From contig NZ_JAPENL010000002.1 of assembly GCF_026342015.1 (NCBI RefSeq), positions 2,175,001-2,239,000 on the forward strand: DNA of 64,000 bases, given 5' to 3'. A model generated the notes under the pieces. The model was not told where the DNA came from. It worked only from the letters and a program-made list of their open reading frames with translations, and did not search any database. Below, in pieces: positions 15,049-22,519 of the stretch; position 1 is the first letter of the stretch, and each line of letters starts with the position of its first letter. Source of the DNA: Micromonospora lupini (GTDB taxonomy: Bacteria; Actinomycetota; Actinomycetes; Mycobacteriales; Micromonosporaceae). A program made the translations under genes and the position numbers.

Positions 15049-15471
15049 TCAGAGGCAGGCGATGAGGAGGGCGGAGACCCAGAGGCAGGCGTAATGAAGG
15101 GATTGGTCGGCGAGGTACATGCCGCAGACCGGGGTCTGTCGGTCGGCGAAGGCGGCGGAGCCGGTGGCGTGCAGGATCAGGCGGACCGTCCAGCGGCGGT
15201 CCAGGAGTGCGTGGGTGATGGCCGAGAAGGCCAGGCCGGCGGTGAGTCCGAGGGCGGACACCGGCAGGTCGAGCAGGGCGACGGTGACGGCGAGCATGGC
15301 CGCGACCGTGAGGTGGTAGGTGGCGACGTGCGTCAGCAGGTGACGCCAGCCGGCCCAGCCGGGCTCGGCTTTGTGGGACGCGTCAGCGTCGGTTTGCACG
15401 ATGTGGTCGGCGAGTTGGTGCGCCGGGATCAGGACGGCGGTGATGACCGCGAAGACGAGTGCGGGGTTCAT
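15049..15471 (-). CDS. DUF3307-like four-helix membrane protein
   Basis: A 140-residue membrane protein. FAVITAVLIPAHQLADHIVQTD resembles DUF3307 proteins, with a conserved His/Asp pair (AHQLADHIVQTD) and a later SAITHALLDRRW. About four hydrophobic helices. The start overlaps the preceding metallopeptidase gene stop by ATGA, so it belongs to the same transfer/maintenance operon. Its role in the element is unknown. Confidence 0.7.
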   Translation of the reverse strand: MNPALVFAVITAVLIPAHQLADHIVQTDADASHKAEPGWAGWRHLLTHVATYHLTVAAMLAVTVALLDLPVSALGLTAGLAFSAITHALLDRRWTVRLILHATGSAAFADRQTPVCGMYLADQSLHYACLWVSALLIACL

Positions 15472-16598
15472 CGGGTTACCTCCGGGGTGCAGTCGAGGCA
15501 GGAGCCGGTACGGCGGGGGATGTAGTAGGGCTTGACCTGGCCGCAGTCGGGGCAGGTGCGCCGGGCGGTGAGCGCCTTGTCGATGGCCGCGAGTTGGGCG
15601 GCGGTGGCGGTGCGCTTGGGCATCGCGAGGTCGAGGCGGAACAGGTAGGCGACGCGCTTTCCGCGACGCCACATGATTTGTGCGGCGGGGTCTTGGCCGC
15701 CGGGGCGCAGGTTGCGGGTGCGCAGTTGCCGGCGGGTGAGTAGCCCGTCGGGGGCGAATTTGAAGGGGTAGGTCGGCAGGCCGTAGCGCTCGCCGGTCGG
15801 GTCGTAGAACACCATCGGGTCCTCCGAGTCGTCGGCGTCGTCGTGGTCCTGGTCGTGGTCGTCGCCGGCAGGGGTGCTGCCGGTGGTGAAGGTGGGGTGT
15901 TCGTAGGTGTCGCGGTCGATGTCCTCGGGCAGGAACGCCGCCGAGCACAGGGCGCAGACAATGGGGCCTTCGTCGAAGGCGGCTTTGGAGATGCGCAGCT
16001 TGCGGGGGCACTCGCATTCGCACGAGACGCCGTTGTTGTTGTTCGTGCGGGTCTTGCCCTCGCCCATGGGTTCGGGGTGGCGGTAGAAGCGCAGCGCCTC
16101 AGTGAGGCCGGTGATGGTGGCCTTGTAGCGGGCGCGGGTGAGGTCGGTCAGGGTGCAGGGCGAGTAGCCGAGCTTGTCGTCCTTGGTGGTGGACAGGCCG
16201 AGTTCAGCGGCGAGGGTGGCGAACTTCTTGTTGTGCCAGCGGCCCTGCCGGGAGGTGTCTTGGATGCCTCGCACGTCGGCGAGGGCGTGGGTTGCTTCGT
16301 GCAGGAGCGTGGTGAACACGGCTTCCGGTTCGCGGGAGAGCCCTTCACCGGAGATGAGGATTTCGGGGAGCTGGGTGTCGCCGGCTTGCCAGCGCAGGGC
16401 GGCGAAGTGACCCCACTTCATGCCCTGGTTCGCTTTGGTGGGGGAGCCGGAGCCGACCACGAGGACGGCGGCCGGGACTTCGGTGTGCTGGTCGCGGATC
16501 GCGGCCCAGGCGGCTTCCAGCGCGGCGACGAGTGCGGCGGTGGAGATGTCGTTTTGACACGTACGTGTCAGGTCGGGGGTGTGGGCGGCGGTGCTCAT
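15468..16598 (-). CDS. SprT-like zinc metallopeptidase with two zinc-ribbon segments
   Basis: A 376-residue protein. The first half is a SprT-like metallopeptidase: HEATH at residues 100-104 provides the HExxH motif, within a TTLLHEATHALADVRG helix. A CECECP...CALC cluster (about 208-235) and a C-terminal CPDCGQVKPYYIPRRTGSCLDC ribbon flank an acidic linker rich in Asp. SprT domains act on DNA-bound proteins in SPRTN, but AICE members are uncharacterised. The 16-bp palindrome is inside codons 10-15 (LTRTCQ), so either an operator lies just inside the gene or translation begins later; no good later start is visible. Confidence 0.75.
   Translation of the reverse strand: MSTAAHTPDLTRTCQNDISTAALVAALEAAWAAIRDQHTEVPAAVLVVGSGSPTKANQGMKWGHFAALRWQAGDTQLPEILISGEGLSREPEAVFTTLLHEATHALADVRGIQDTSRQGRWHNKKFATLAAELGLSTTKDDKLGYSPCTLTDLTRARYKATITGLTEALRFYRHPEPMGEGKTRTNNNNGVSCECECPRKLRISKAAFDEGPIVCALCSAAFLPEDIDRDTYEHPTFTTGSTPAGDDHDQDHDDADDSEDPMVFYDPTGERYGLPTYPFKFAPDGLLTRRQLRTRNLRPGGQDPAAQIMWRRGKRVAYLFRLDLAMPKRTATAAQLAAIDKALTARRTCPDCGQVKPYYIPRRTGSCLDCTPEVTR
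16555..16570. promoter_or_regulatory. Perfect 16-bp palindrome TGACACGTACGTGTCA, copy 2
   Basis: Identical to copies 1 and 3. It lies within the first codons of the SprT-like gene, about 30 bases downstream of the annotated ATG. Confidence 0.75.
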
Positions 16599-17017
16599 GC
16601 GGCCCTCCGGATGGTGTGTCGGCGGTAGGCGATGGCGGCGGCGCACAGCGCCTCGATGACGTCGGCCGGGGTGCGGCCGGGCAGGGTCTCCCAGTCGAAG
16701 ACCGGGGCGTGCAGGCCGGCGTGGCCGACCGCGATGAGGTAGGTGTTGAACCACTCGACGGCGGCGCTGTAGGAGCGCTGGTCGGCGTCGGTGATGCCGG
16801 TCAGGTACCAGCGGGGCTGGCTGAACACGGCGGCGCGGATCGCGCCGAGGATCGACGCCGGGTAGGTGCCGGTGCGGTGACAGGCGCACTTGGCGGGGCA
16901 GGCGTCGTGGGCGTCGTAGAGGCCGGTGGGGGTCCAGCCGTAGCGGCCCAGGTAGAGGGCGGCGCGGTCGAGGACGGCGTGAACGTTGCCGGTCGGCAGA
17001 GCGGCGACGGTGCTCAT
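16595..17017 (-). CDS. DUF6197 family protein
   Basis: A 140-residue protein with a conserved layout: LYLGRYGWTPTGLYDAHDACPAKC, TYPASILGAIRAAVF, a YSAAVEWFNTYLIAV helix and a final TPADVIEALCAAAIAYRR. It is a paralogue of the next gene upstream; both share the pattern of a GWTxGxYYD segment, CxTGAI/ILGAI helix and a DV(I/L) C-terminus. The family is common in AICEs and phages; function unknown. Starts in the stop of the neighbour (ATGA). Confidence 0.72.
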   Translation of the reverse strand: MSTVAALPTGNVHAVLDRAALYLGRYGWTPTGLYDAHDACPAKCACHRTGTYPASILGAIRAAVFSQPRWYLTGITDADQRSYSAAVEWFNTYLIAVGHAGLHAPVFDWETLPGRTPADVIEALCAAAIAYRRHTIRRAA

Positions 17018-17541
17018 CGGGCGGCCCGCCAGACGAGGAACCCGGCGCGGGTCGGCAGCCGTTCCTGGCTGTACTCGTGGTCGGCGTAGGTTTCGAGGTC
17101 GTCTTCGGTGGCGTGGGTCCAGTCGTAGTCATCGGCGGCGTCGCGCAGGACGTCGAGGACATCGGCGAGGGTGTGGCCGGCGTGGTCGTTGAAGTCGGCG
17201 ACGATCTCCCGGTCGGAGGAGCACAACGCGCCGTAGTAGTTGTGCTCCGGGGTGCGGCCGTCGCGCCACAGGTAGTCGGCCAGGTGCCGGAAGGTGCTGT
17301 CGCAATCGGGGCTTTCGCCGAGCAGGACGGCCATGCGGTCGCCGTAGACAGCCATGCCGATAGCGCCGGTCACGCAGGCCGGCGGGAAGGCGGTTTCGGT
17401 GGTGCAGTCGTAGTAGCTGCCCTGGGTCCAGCCTCGGATCTCCAGGTAGCGGGCGGCGCAGCGCAGGGTGTCGGCCGGGCTCAGGTCGGCCAGCGCGCCG
17501 GGGGTGGTGGGCTGTTTTTGGGTAGGGTTCATGGCGGCCAC
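17014..17541 (-). CDS. DUF6197 family protein, larger paralogue
   Basis: A 175-residue protein: DTLRCAARYLEIRGWTQGSYYDC, CVTGAIGMAVYG, FRHLADYLWRDG, and an acidic TLADVLDVLRDAADDYDW C-terminal segment. Tandem paralogue of the 140-residue protein that follows. Two ATGs (17541 and 17532) are possible; the upstream AAAGGACGTGGCC favours the first. Function unknown. Confidence 0.7.
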   Translation of the reverse strand: MAAMNPTQKQPTTPGALADLSPADTLRCAARYLEIRGWTQGSYYDCTTETAFPPACVTGAIGMAVYGDRMAVLLGESPDCDSTFRHLADYLWRDGRTPEHNYYGALCSSDREIVADFNDHAGHTLADVLDVLRDAADDYDWTHATEDDLETYADHEYSQERLPTRAGFLVWRAAR

Positions 17542-17616
17542 GTCCTTTCGTGGGCGGTGGTTGGGTCGGCAGACCGGGCAGCTTTCTCAGGGCCTTGGCC
17601 GGTCTGTCGGCCGCTT

Positions 17617-17802
17617 CTATCGGTGGTGCAGGTGGAGCCGGAGGAACACCCGTTGCCGGCCGTCGCTGACAGCAGTGGGTGCGGTGCGGAAGACGAGGGC
17701 GCCCGCGTGACGGGCGATGGCGGTCAGTGCGGCGATGTCTTCGCTGTCGCCGATGAGCACGAGGTCCAGGACGCGAGTCGGGACAGCGGTCCGGGCCTTC
17801 AC
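17617..17802 (-). CDS. Small AICE protein (61 aa)
   Basis: VKARTAVPTRVLDLVLIGDS begins a 61-residue protein with an alternating strand-helix pattern and a basic end (RQRVFLRLHLHHR). GTG 17802 overlaps the TGA of the FtsK-like gene, so it is translated by coupling. No family recognised. Confidence 0.55.
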   Translation of the reverse strand: MKARTAVPTRVLDLVLIGDSEDIAALTAIARHAGALVFRTAPTAVSDGRQRVFLRLHLHHR

Positions 17803-18674
17803 GCCGCGACCTTCGCGGCGGGGGTGACGAGGCCGCTGCGGCGGCGGGTCCACGTGGCGTAATCCGCGACGCGGATGATGTCGGCGTCGGTCATGTAGGC
17901 GGCCTTCACGCGGTTGGGGGTGCCGCCTTCGGCGATGAGGTAGCCCTCGCCCTGGTTGTTCGGATCGATGCTGTTGGACGAGAAGCCGCGGGCGTACCAG
18001 CCGTGCCCGAGCACGATGTCCGACGACACGTCGTTGGTGCAACGGCCGGCGAAACGCCACGCGAACAGGTCCCGCAGCGACGGCGGGATGATGTCCGAAG
18101 ACGGGCGCTGAGTGGCGGCGGCGACGATGATGCCGACGGCTCGGCCCCGGGCGACGATGTCGCGCAGCAGCGCGGCGAACAGGTCCTGGTCCTTCTTGTC
18201 TCCGGCGGTGGCGGAGAAGTAGGCGATCTCGTCGCAGGCCACGAGGATCTGACCGAACAGGTCGTTGGGGCCGATCTTCCGGCGGCGCCGGGCCAGCAGG
18301 AACGAGTACCGGTTGTCCATCACCGTCTGCACACGGCGCAGAGTGCGGATCGCGTGGTCGATGTCCGGGCCGACGAAGACGTCGGCGGCGTCCTTCCACA
18401 GCCCGAGTTCGACCTGCTTGCCATCGAGCAGGCACAGCCGCACATCCGGGCACAGCGCCGCGTGCCCGACGATGGTGTTCAAAAGGCTGGACTTGCCCGC
18501 GCCGGGTTCACCGCCGATGAGGATGTTGCGGTAGATCATCGGCAGGTAGGCCGGGTGGCCGAACTCGTCGATGCCGAGGAATACCGGGTCGAAGATGGAC
18601 AGGCCACCGGCGACCGGAACCGTGTCCGCCGGAGTGGCCGGGGTGGGTAGTTCGATGGTGTCGGTGAGGTCCAT
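17799..18674 (-). CDS. FtsK/SpoIIIE-type DNA translocase (TraB/TraSA-like), motor domain
   Basis: A 291-residue ATPase that would pump double-stranded element DNA between cells. Walker A is GGEPGAGKS at residues 54-62, Walker B ILVACDE at 143-149, with DLFAALLRDIVARGRAVGII and an AATQRPSSDIIP sensor segment following. No membrane helix is present in this polypeptide; the preceding gene at 18788 encodes a membrane protein and may supply the anchor, making a split TraB-type motor. The pore-forming wHTH C-terminus known from TraB appears reduced or missing. A palindromic operator lies 24 bases upstream of the ATG. Confidence 0.88.
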   Translation of the reverse strand: MDLTDTIELPTPATPADTVPVAGGLSIFDPVFLGIDEFGHPAYLPMIYRNILIGGEPGAGKSSLLNTIVGHAALCPDVRLCLLDGKQVELGLWKDAADVFVGPDIDHAIRTLRRVQTVMDNRYSFLLARRRRKIGPNDLFGQILVACDEIAYFSATAGDKKDQDLFAALLRDIVARGRAVGIIVAAATQRPSSDIIPPSLRDLFAWRFAGRCTNDVSSDIVLGHGWYARGFSSNSIDPNNQGEGYLIAEGGTPNRVKAAYMTDADIIRVADYATWTRRRSGLVTPAAKVAA

Positions 18675-18697
18675 GACGACGACTCCCGAGGGTTGGT

Positions 18698-18713
18698 TGA
18701 CACGTACGTGTCA
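18698..18713. promoter_or_regulatory. Perfect 16-bp palindrome TGACACGTACGTGTCA, copy 3
   Basis: Third identical copy, 24 bases upstream of the translocase ATG. It fits control of the transfer operon by the same repressor as the other two sites. Confidence 0.8.
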
Positions 18714-18787
18714 GGGCGGGTGGGGGGATTGGGTGGGGCGCGGACGCTTGACCCGTTAGGGGTGCGTGGTCCGCGCCGTCCCGGTGG

Positions 18788-19720
18788 TTAGGCGTAGTCG
18801 GAGGGGTCGAACCCGTTCGGGCTCGCGGTGTTGGTGGAGTTGTTGCGCGGCTTGCGCTGGCGGGGCGCATCGGCGGATGCGGTGACCGGCTGATCCGGCA
18901 CGTCGGGCAGGTCGAGGCCGACAGGCGGCATTCCCGGTGAGGTGGGGGCGTTCGACGGCACGTCGGTGGGGACGTAGTCCGGCAGTGGCGACACGACGGT
19001 GTGTGCCAGGGGTTCGCGGCGGGTGATGTCCAGCCGGATGAACGCGGCGTACTTGCGGCCGGCGCGCATGACGCGGACCTCGTTGGCCCAGCACGCCACG
19101 GCGAGCTTTTGTACCTGGCCGTCCTGCTCCAGATCGCGCAGCGACAGCCCGGGGCGCAGCCACACCCAGACCCGTTCGCCGGCCGGGGTCGGCTTGGCGG
19201 GCAGGATCAGGGGCAGTGAGCCGTGCCGGTTGGTGGCGATGAACGCCGCGAAGCACAACCGCAGCCGGTGCCGCACGATCAGGCACCACACCCAGGCCAT
19301 GACCCGCGAACGGATCGGCTTGATGGCGGCGGGGACGCCGACGACCAGGGCGACGATGAGCAGCGAGCCCCACAGCGGGGTCGACTGCATCAGCGTGGTC
19401 CAGCCGTAGACGACGGCCAGGCCGAGCAGGATCTCCGGCAGCCAGTGCCAGAACACGCGCAGGACCGGCCACGCCACGATCAGTGCGAACAGCACCGCTC
19501 CGAGCAGCGCGCCGAGGACGACGCCGAGCAGCGCACCCACGATCGGGTGCATGTACTCAGAGGCCACCGTGGCGGCCAGGAGGCCGACCACACCGAGGGT
19601 GACCCAGAAGGCGATGATGGCCCGACGACGATGCGAGCGGGCAACCGGCGCTTCGATGACAGTGACTTGACCCCCACGGTTCGACCAGCCGAACGGGGAC
19701 CTCTGGCTAGACTTGGACAC
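18788..19720 (-). CDS. AICE membrane protein, possible translocase partner
   Basis: A 310-residue protein with four hydrophobic segments between about residues 33 and 135 (IIAFWVTLGVVGLLAATVA; IVGALLGVVLGALLGAVLFALIV; EILLGLAVVYGW; LLIVALVVGVPAAI), a soluble domain (about 150-240, with WVWLRPGLSLRDLEQDGQVQKLA), then a disordered Pro-rich tail. The soluble segment resembles the part that precedes the motor in TraB/TraSA proteins. GTG 19720 has GGGAGGA upstream. I infer that this is the membrane module of a split DNA pump. Confidence 0.65.
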   Translation of the reverse strand: MSKSSQRSPFGWSNRGGQVTVIEAPVARSHRRRAIIAFWVTLGVVGLLAATVASEYMHPIVGALLGVVLGALLGAVLFALIVAWPVLRVFWHWLPEILLGLAVVYGWTTLMQSTPLWGSLLIVALVVGVPAAIKPIRSRVMAWVWCLIVRHRLRLCFAAFIATNRHGSLPLILPAKPTPAGERVWVWLRPGLSLRDLEQDGQVQKLAVACWANEVRVMRAGRKYAAFIRLDITRREPLAHTVVSPLPDYVPTDVPSNAPTSPGMPPVGLDLPDVPDQPVTASADAPRQRKPRNNSTNTASPNGFDPSDYA

Positions 19721-19841
19721 GACAAGTCCTCCCTAGGTAGGGACCTTGTTGGACAGGACGCGGGGTCGCAGACGACGCCAATCAACGGCGACCCCGTGTC
19801 CTCATCTCGCTTCTGTGGAGCCGATTCAGGAACGAACGCCG

Positions 19842-20171
19842 CTACGCGGCGGCGTCCAGTGCGGTCAGGGCCGAGGCCCGGAACGCGACACCCGAGCGGA
19901 CCTTCCCGTCCCGGTCGTTGACCCAGGGCAGCGCCTCCAGGTTCACCGGCACGACCGGCTGACGAACCGCGACGGCCGGCATCACCGGGCTGACCACGGT
20001 CACGTTGATGACCTCGGCGCTACCGTCCGCGAGGGCGTAGAGCTGCACCGCCCACATCGGGGCCTTCGTCTCGCGGTCGAACTTCTGCTGACCCGACTGG
20101 TCCAGCTTCGGAACCGGGTTCACCGCGACCTCGTACGACACCTTCGAGGTGTCCAGCAGCAGACGTCCCAT
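19842..20171 (-). CDS. SCO3933-like AICE regulatory protein
   Basis: A 109-residue protein, MGRLLLDTSKVSYEVAVNPVPKL, with a predicted beta-rich pattern (APMWAVQLYALADGSAEVINVTVV; QPVVPVNLEALPWV) and a GVAFRASALTAL end. It resembles the short SCO3933-type proteins that precede transfer genes in AICEs and are called regulatory, though their action is poorly defined. It may be the protein that binds the repeated palindrome, but this is a guess. RBS AGGGAG precedes the ATG. Confidence 0.65.
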   Translation of the reverse strand: MGRLLLDTSKVSYEVAVNPVPKLDQSGQQKFDRETKAPMWAVQLYALADGSAEVINVTVVSPVMPAVAVRQPVVPVNLEALPWVNDRDGKVRSGVAFRASALTALDAAA

Positions 20172-20301
20172 GACTGACTCCCTTCAACTAGGGCTCGCTC
20201 ACCTTGAGCGATTGCCCGTGTTCGATGGGATCAGCGTAGCCCGTACAAAAGTACGTGTCTAGTACTTGGATACTGATCGTCTTCTGTTGTGGAGCGACGA
20301 A

Positions 20302-20330
20302 GAAGGGCGCCCCGCTGTGGGGCGCCCTTC
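20302..20330. terminator. Terminator hairpin after the XRE regulator
   Basis: Perfect 12-bp stem GAAGGGCGCCCC / GGGGCGCCCTTC with a five-base loop. It lies 28 bases downstream of the XRE gene stop, transcribed leftward, and separates it from the SCO3933-like gene. Confidence 0.8.
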
Positions 20331-20358
20331 GTGGCAGTACGGCTAGCAGTGCGGCAGG

Positions 20359-21561
20359 CTAGGCCACTCCGACACGGCGGGCCAGGGCAGTCAGCCGGTC
20401 AGAGGGGGTGGGGTCCATCCGGACTAGGTCAGAAACCGTTGTCTCGACTATCGGGTGTCCCTTGACCTGCTCCGGAGTGAGCGCTTCGGCCTGCTCAAGC
20501 GCATCAACCGCCTCGAGCACCCTTCGGCGCTGAGTCCAGGCGCGCGCCACGTCGATGAGAAGCCGAGCTTGCCGCTCAACCGATAGGCCGGACGGATCGA
20601 TCCGCTCCGCAGCGCGAAGCGCGGAACCCGCATCGCCGAGTTCGACTGCCACCGCAACCTCATGCAGCTGAACGTTCGTGGGGCCGAACTCGGTTTCGTA
20701 GTCGTTGCGGTTAGCCCCTAGGAGCTGGGCAGCCTCACGGGCTACTCCCAGATAGCGGTGAGCCCCCTGGTCGTCACCCATCCGAGCCGACGCCACAGCC
20801 AGTTGAAGGTTCAGCGCGCCGAACAAGGAGGCTGCGGCCGGGTTGCTTGCCGACACCTCGGGTTCAAGTGCTGCGGCAGACGACGACGCGGCACTGATGA
20901 CCTGATCGAATTGCCGACCGCCCTGGAAGACCAGGGCAAGGCGGAATGTCCCGGCGGCAACCAGTAGCGGGTCGCCGACCTGTTCGGATACGAGCAGTGC
21001 GCGATCGGTTGCGACCCAGGCCGCTTCGTGCTGGCCAAGCTTCGACAGTGCTGCGGAAAGAGCGTGATACACCGAGGCCAGCTCGGCGAGGTACGTCTTT
21101 CGTGCCCCGCCCTTCGTGGATCGTGTTGCTCTCTCCAGGTCTGGCAGGAGACCCCGCAGCAGTTCGGCCAGCTCTTCGTATTGGGCTGCGTGAGCCAGCG
21201 TCCAGCAGCGACGGGCCCGATCGGTTGTGTCCGGGAGGGGAAGCTCTCGATCCTTGCCCAGGATCGCGGCCATGACGTAACTGGTGCTCAGCACCGAACG
21301 TAGCTCGGCTGCCGCCGAGGGAACCTCGACGCTCTGCGCATCGGTAGTGCCAGGTGACAGTTCGACCATCGGGATGCCGAGGGCACCCGCGATCCGCTCC
21401 AGGATGGAGACGCGGTCGATTGAGCGGACCCCGCGCTCGACCTGTGACAGCCAAGCCTCGGATCGCCCAATCATCTCGGCGAACTCACGTTGAGAAAGCC
21501 CGCGCTTCTGCCGACGTGTGGCTATGAGTCGACCCTGCTCATTGCTGCGGTCAGCCATCAA
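20359..21561 (-). CDS. XRE-family regulator with TPR-like C-terminal region
   Basis: A 400-residue protein. Residues about 10-70 are a lambda-repressor-type helix-turn-helix (GLSQREFAEMIGRSEAWLSQVERG). The remaining 330 residues are alpha-helical repeats resembling TPRs (LRAAERIDPSGLSVERQARLLIDVARAW, VLEAVDALEQAEALT), a layout found in regulators that read small ligands or peptides. It starts within the stop of the monooxygenase-like gene (ATGA). It could regulate the element or respond to its neighbour's substrate. Confidence 0.85.
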   Translation of the reverse strand: MMADRSNEQGRLIATRRQKRGLSQREFAEMIGRSEAWLSQVERGVRSIDRVSILERIAGALGIPMVELSPGTTDAQSVEVPSAAAELRSVLSTSYVMAAILGKDRELPLPDTTDRARRCWTLAHAAQYEELAELLRGLLPDLERATRSTKGGARKTYLAELASVYHALSAALSKLGQHEAAWVATDRALLVSEQVGDPLLVAAGTFRLALVFQGGRQFDQVISAASSSAAALEPEVSASNPAAASLFGALNLQLAVASARMGDDQGAHRYLGVAREAAQLLGANRNDYETEFGPTNVQLHEVAVAVELGDAGSALRAAERIDPSGLSVERQARLLIDVARAWTQRRRVLEAVDALEQAEALTPEQVKGHPIVETTVSDLVRMDPTPSDRLTALARRVGVA

Positions 21562-21869
21562 CTTGACTCGACGCCCTTGCTGGGTCCAACTTTCAAGAAC
21601 TCAACCCGCACGTCCTGCGTGTACAGCTCGCGTTCTTTGAGGAATCGAATCACGTGAGGCTGCCGCTCGTGCGCATCGAACGCCTCTCGGTCCGCATAGC
21701 ACTCATAGAAGACCCGAGCGAGCGGTGCCCCCTCGACGGAGTGCGTGGCGTAGATCAGAGTCCCCGGCTCGTGGGCACGGATTCCGGCCCCGGTTTCAGC
21801 TACAAGAGCGTCAAACGCCTGTGCGCTCTCGTCGTCTTTCAGGTCGAATCGCACCACTAGTGCGAACAT
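21558..21869 (-). CDS. ABM-domain protein (putative quinol monooxygenase)
   Basis: A 103-residue dimeric alpha-beta barrel protein of the ABM/YgiN type: MFALVVRFDLKDDESAQAFD, ETGAGIRAHEPGTLIYATH, RVFYECYADREAFDAHERQPHV. Such proteins oxidise quinols or act on polyketide-like aromatics without cofactors, but many are untested. ATG 21869 has AGGGGG eight bases upstream; the longer frame to 21917 is less likely. First gene of a two-gene operon with the XRE regulator. Confidence 0.8.
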   Translation of the reverse strand: MFALVVRFDLKDDESAQAFDALVAETGAGIRAHEPGTLIYATHSVEGAPLARVFYECYADREAFDAHERQPHVIRFLKERELYTQDVRVEFLKVGPSKGVESS

Positions 21870-22164
21870 GCAACCAACCCCCTGTTTGGAGCTGAGAGTT
21901 ACGACTCGTGTACGCAACTCTAGCCGTACTCATGTGCGGCCACCCGTATTCTATTACGGATTCACCTCGGGTGGTAGCCGCGAGTGTTGGGGCCTCTGGG
22001 CAAGTAGTGCCCTGTGTGAGAACTTTCTGTACGAGATCAAGGCGGCCCGCTTCGCAGGCCGCTCGCGCCGCCGAACCTGGGCCGGGCCGATGGCCCGCCG
22101 CCGCGCCTCTGGCCTTCGGCCGCCAGCGCGACGGTGACAGCCCGCCGTCGGCGCGACATACGAA

Positions 22165-22205
22165 GAAGCCCCGGGCCGCCATGATCGATGGCAGTTCCGG
22201 GCTTC
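22165..22205. terminator. Imperfect terminator-like hairpin
   Basis: GAAGCCC pairs with GGGCTTC, enclosing an inner GCCAT/ATGGC stem with bulges. There is no T-run on either side. Confidence 0.4.
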
Positions 22206-22300
22206 AGGGCTGTTCGAGACACAAGCAGTGCCTCCGGCGGGGCGCTCGGGCGCTCTGGGATGGTGGCGCCCATCCCGACAACCTCCGTCCGGGCGGAGCC

Positions 22301-22378
22301 GAGCAGGTGGGGCCTGCCCGGTCAAGGTCGTTCAGACGGTGGGGTGCTCCACCTTGACCAGGCAGGCCCCACCTGCTC
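22301..22378. repeat. 28-bp near-perfect inverted repeat with 22-base loop
   Basis: Arms 22301-22328 and 22351-22378 match at 27 of 28 positions; outer halves are GAGCAGGTGGGGCCTGCC and its complement. The loop contains a second, smaller GGTGG/CCACC dyad. It lies between the leftward regulator operon and the rightward nuclease gene, in no coding frame. Confidence 0.85.
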
Positions 22379-22457
22379 CACGGTGTGCGGACGAAGGCCG
22401 ACGGGATGGTTTAGGCGGAGCCGCCGAACGCGTGCATCTTCGGTCCACACGTTGATG

Positions 22458-22485
22458 TTGACAGATGGTGCGCGTAGCATAACCT
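22458..22485 (+). promoter_or_regulatory. Probable promoter of the nuclease-like gene
   Basis: TTGACA (22458-22463) and TAACCT (22480-22485) are separated by 16 bases, 34 bases before the ATG. This is a good match to the housekeeping sigma-factor consensus and clearer than most promoters in this window. Confidence 0.6.
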
Positions 22486-22519
22486 TCCGCTATCAGGGCT
22501 GAGCAAAGTCTGGAGCGTA

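Larger units (their letters stand above)
21870..22519. other. 650-bp non-coding region within the element
   Basis: No convincing gene on either strand. It contains the leftward promoter region of the monooxygenase-XRE operon, a terminator-like hairpin (22165-22205), a small GGGATG/CATCCC hairpin (22257-22276), a long inverted repeat (22301-22378) and a rightward promoter (22458-22485). Dense dyad symmetry near the middle of the non-coding tract makes it a candidate for a replication or transfer origin. Confidence 0.6.
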
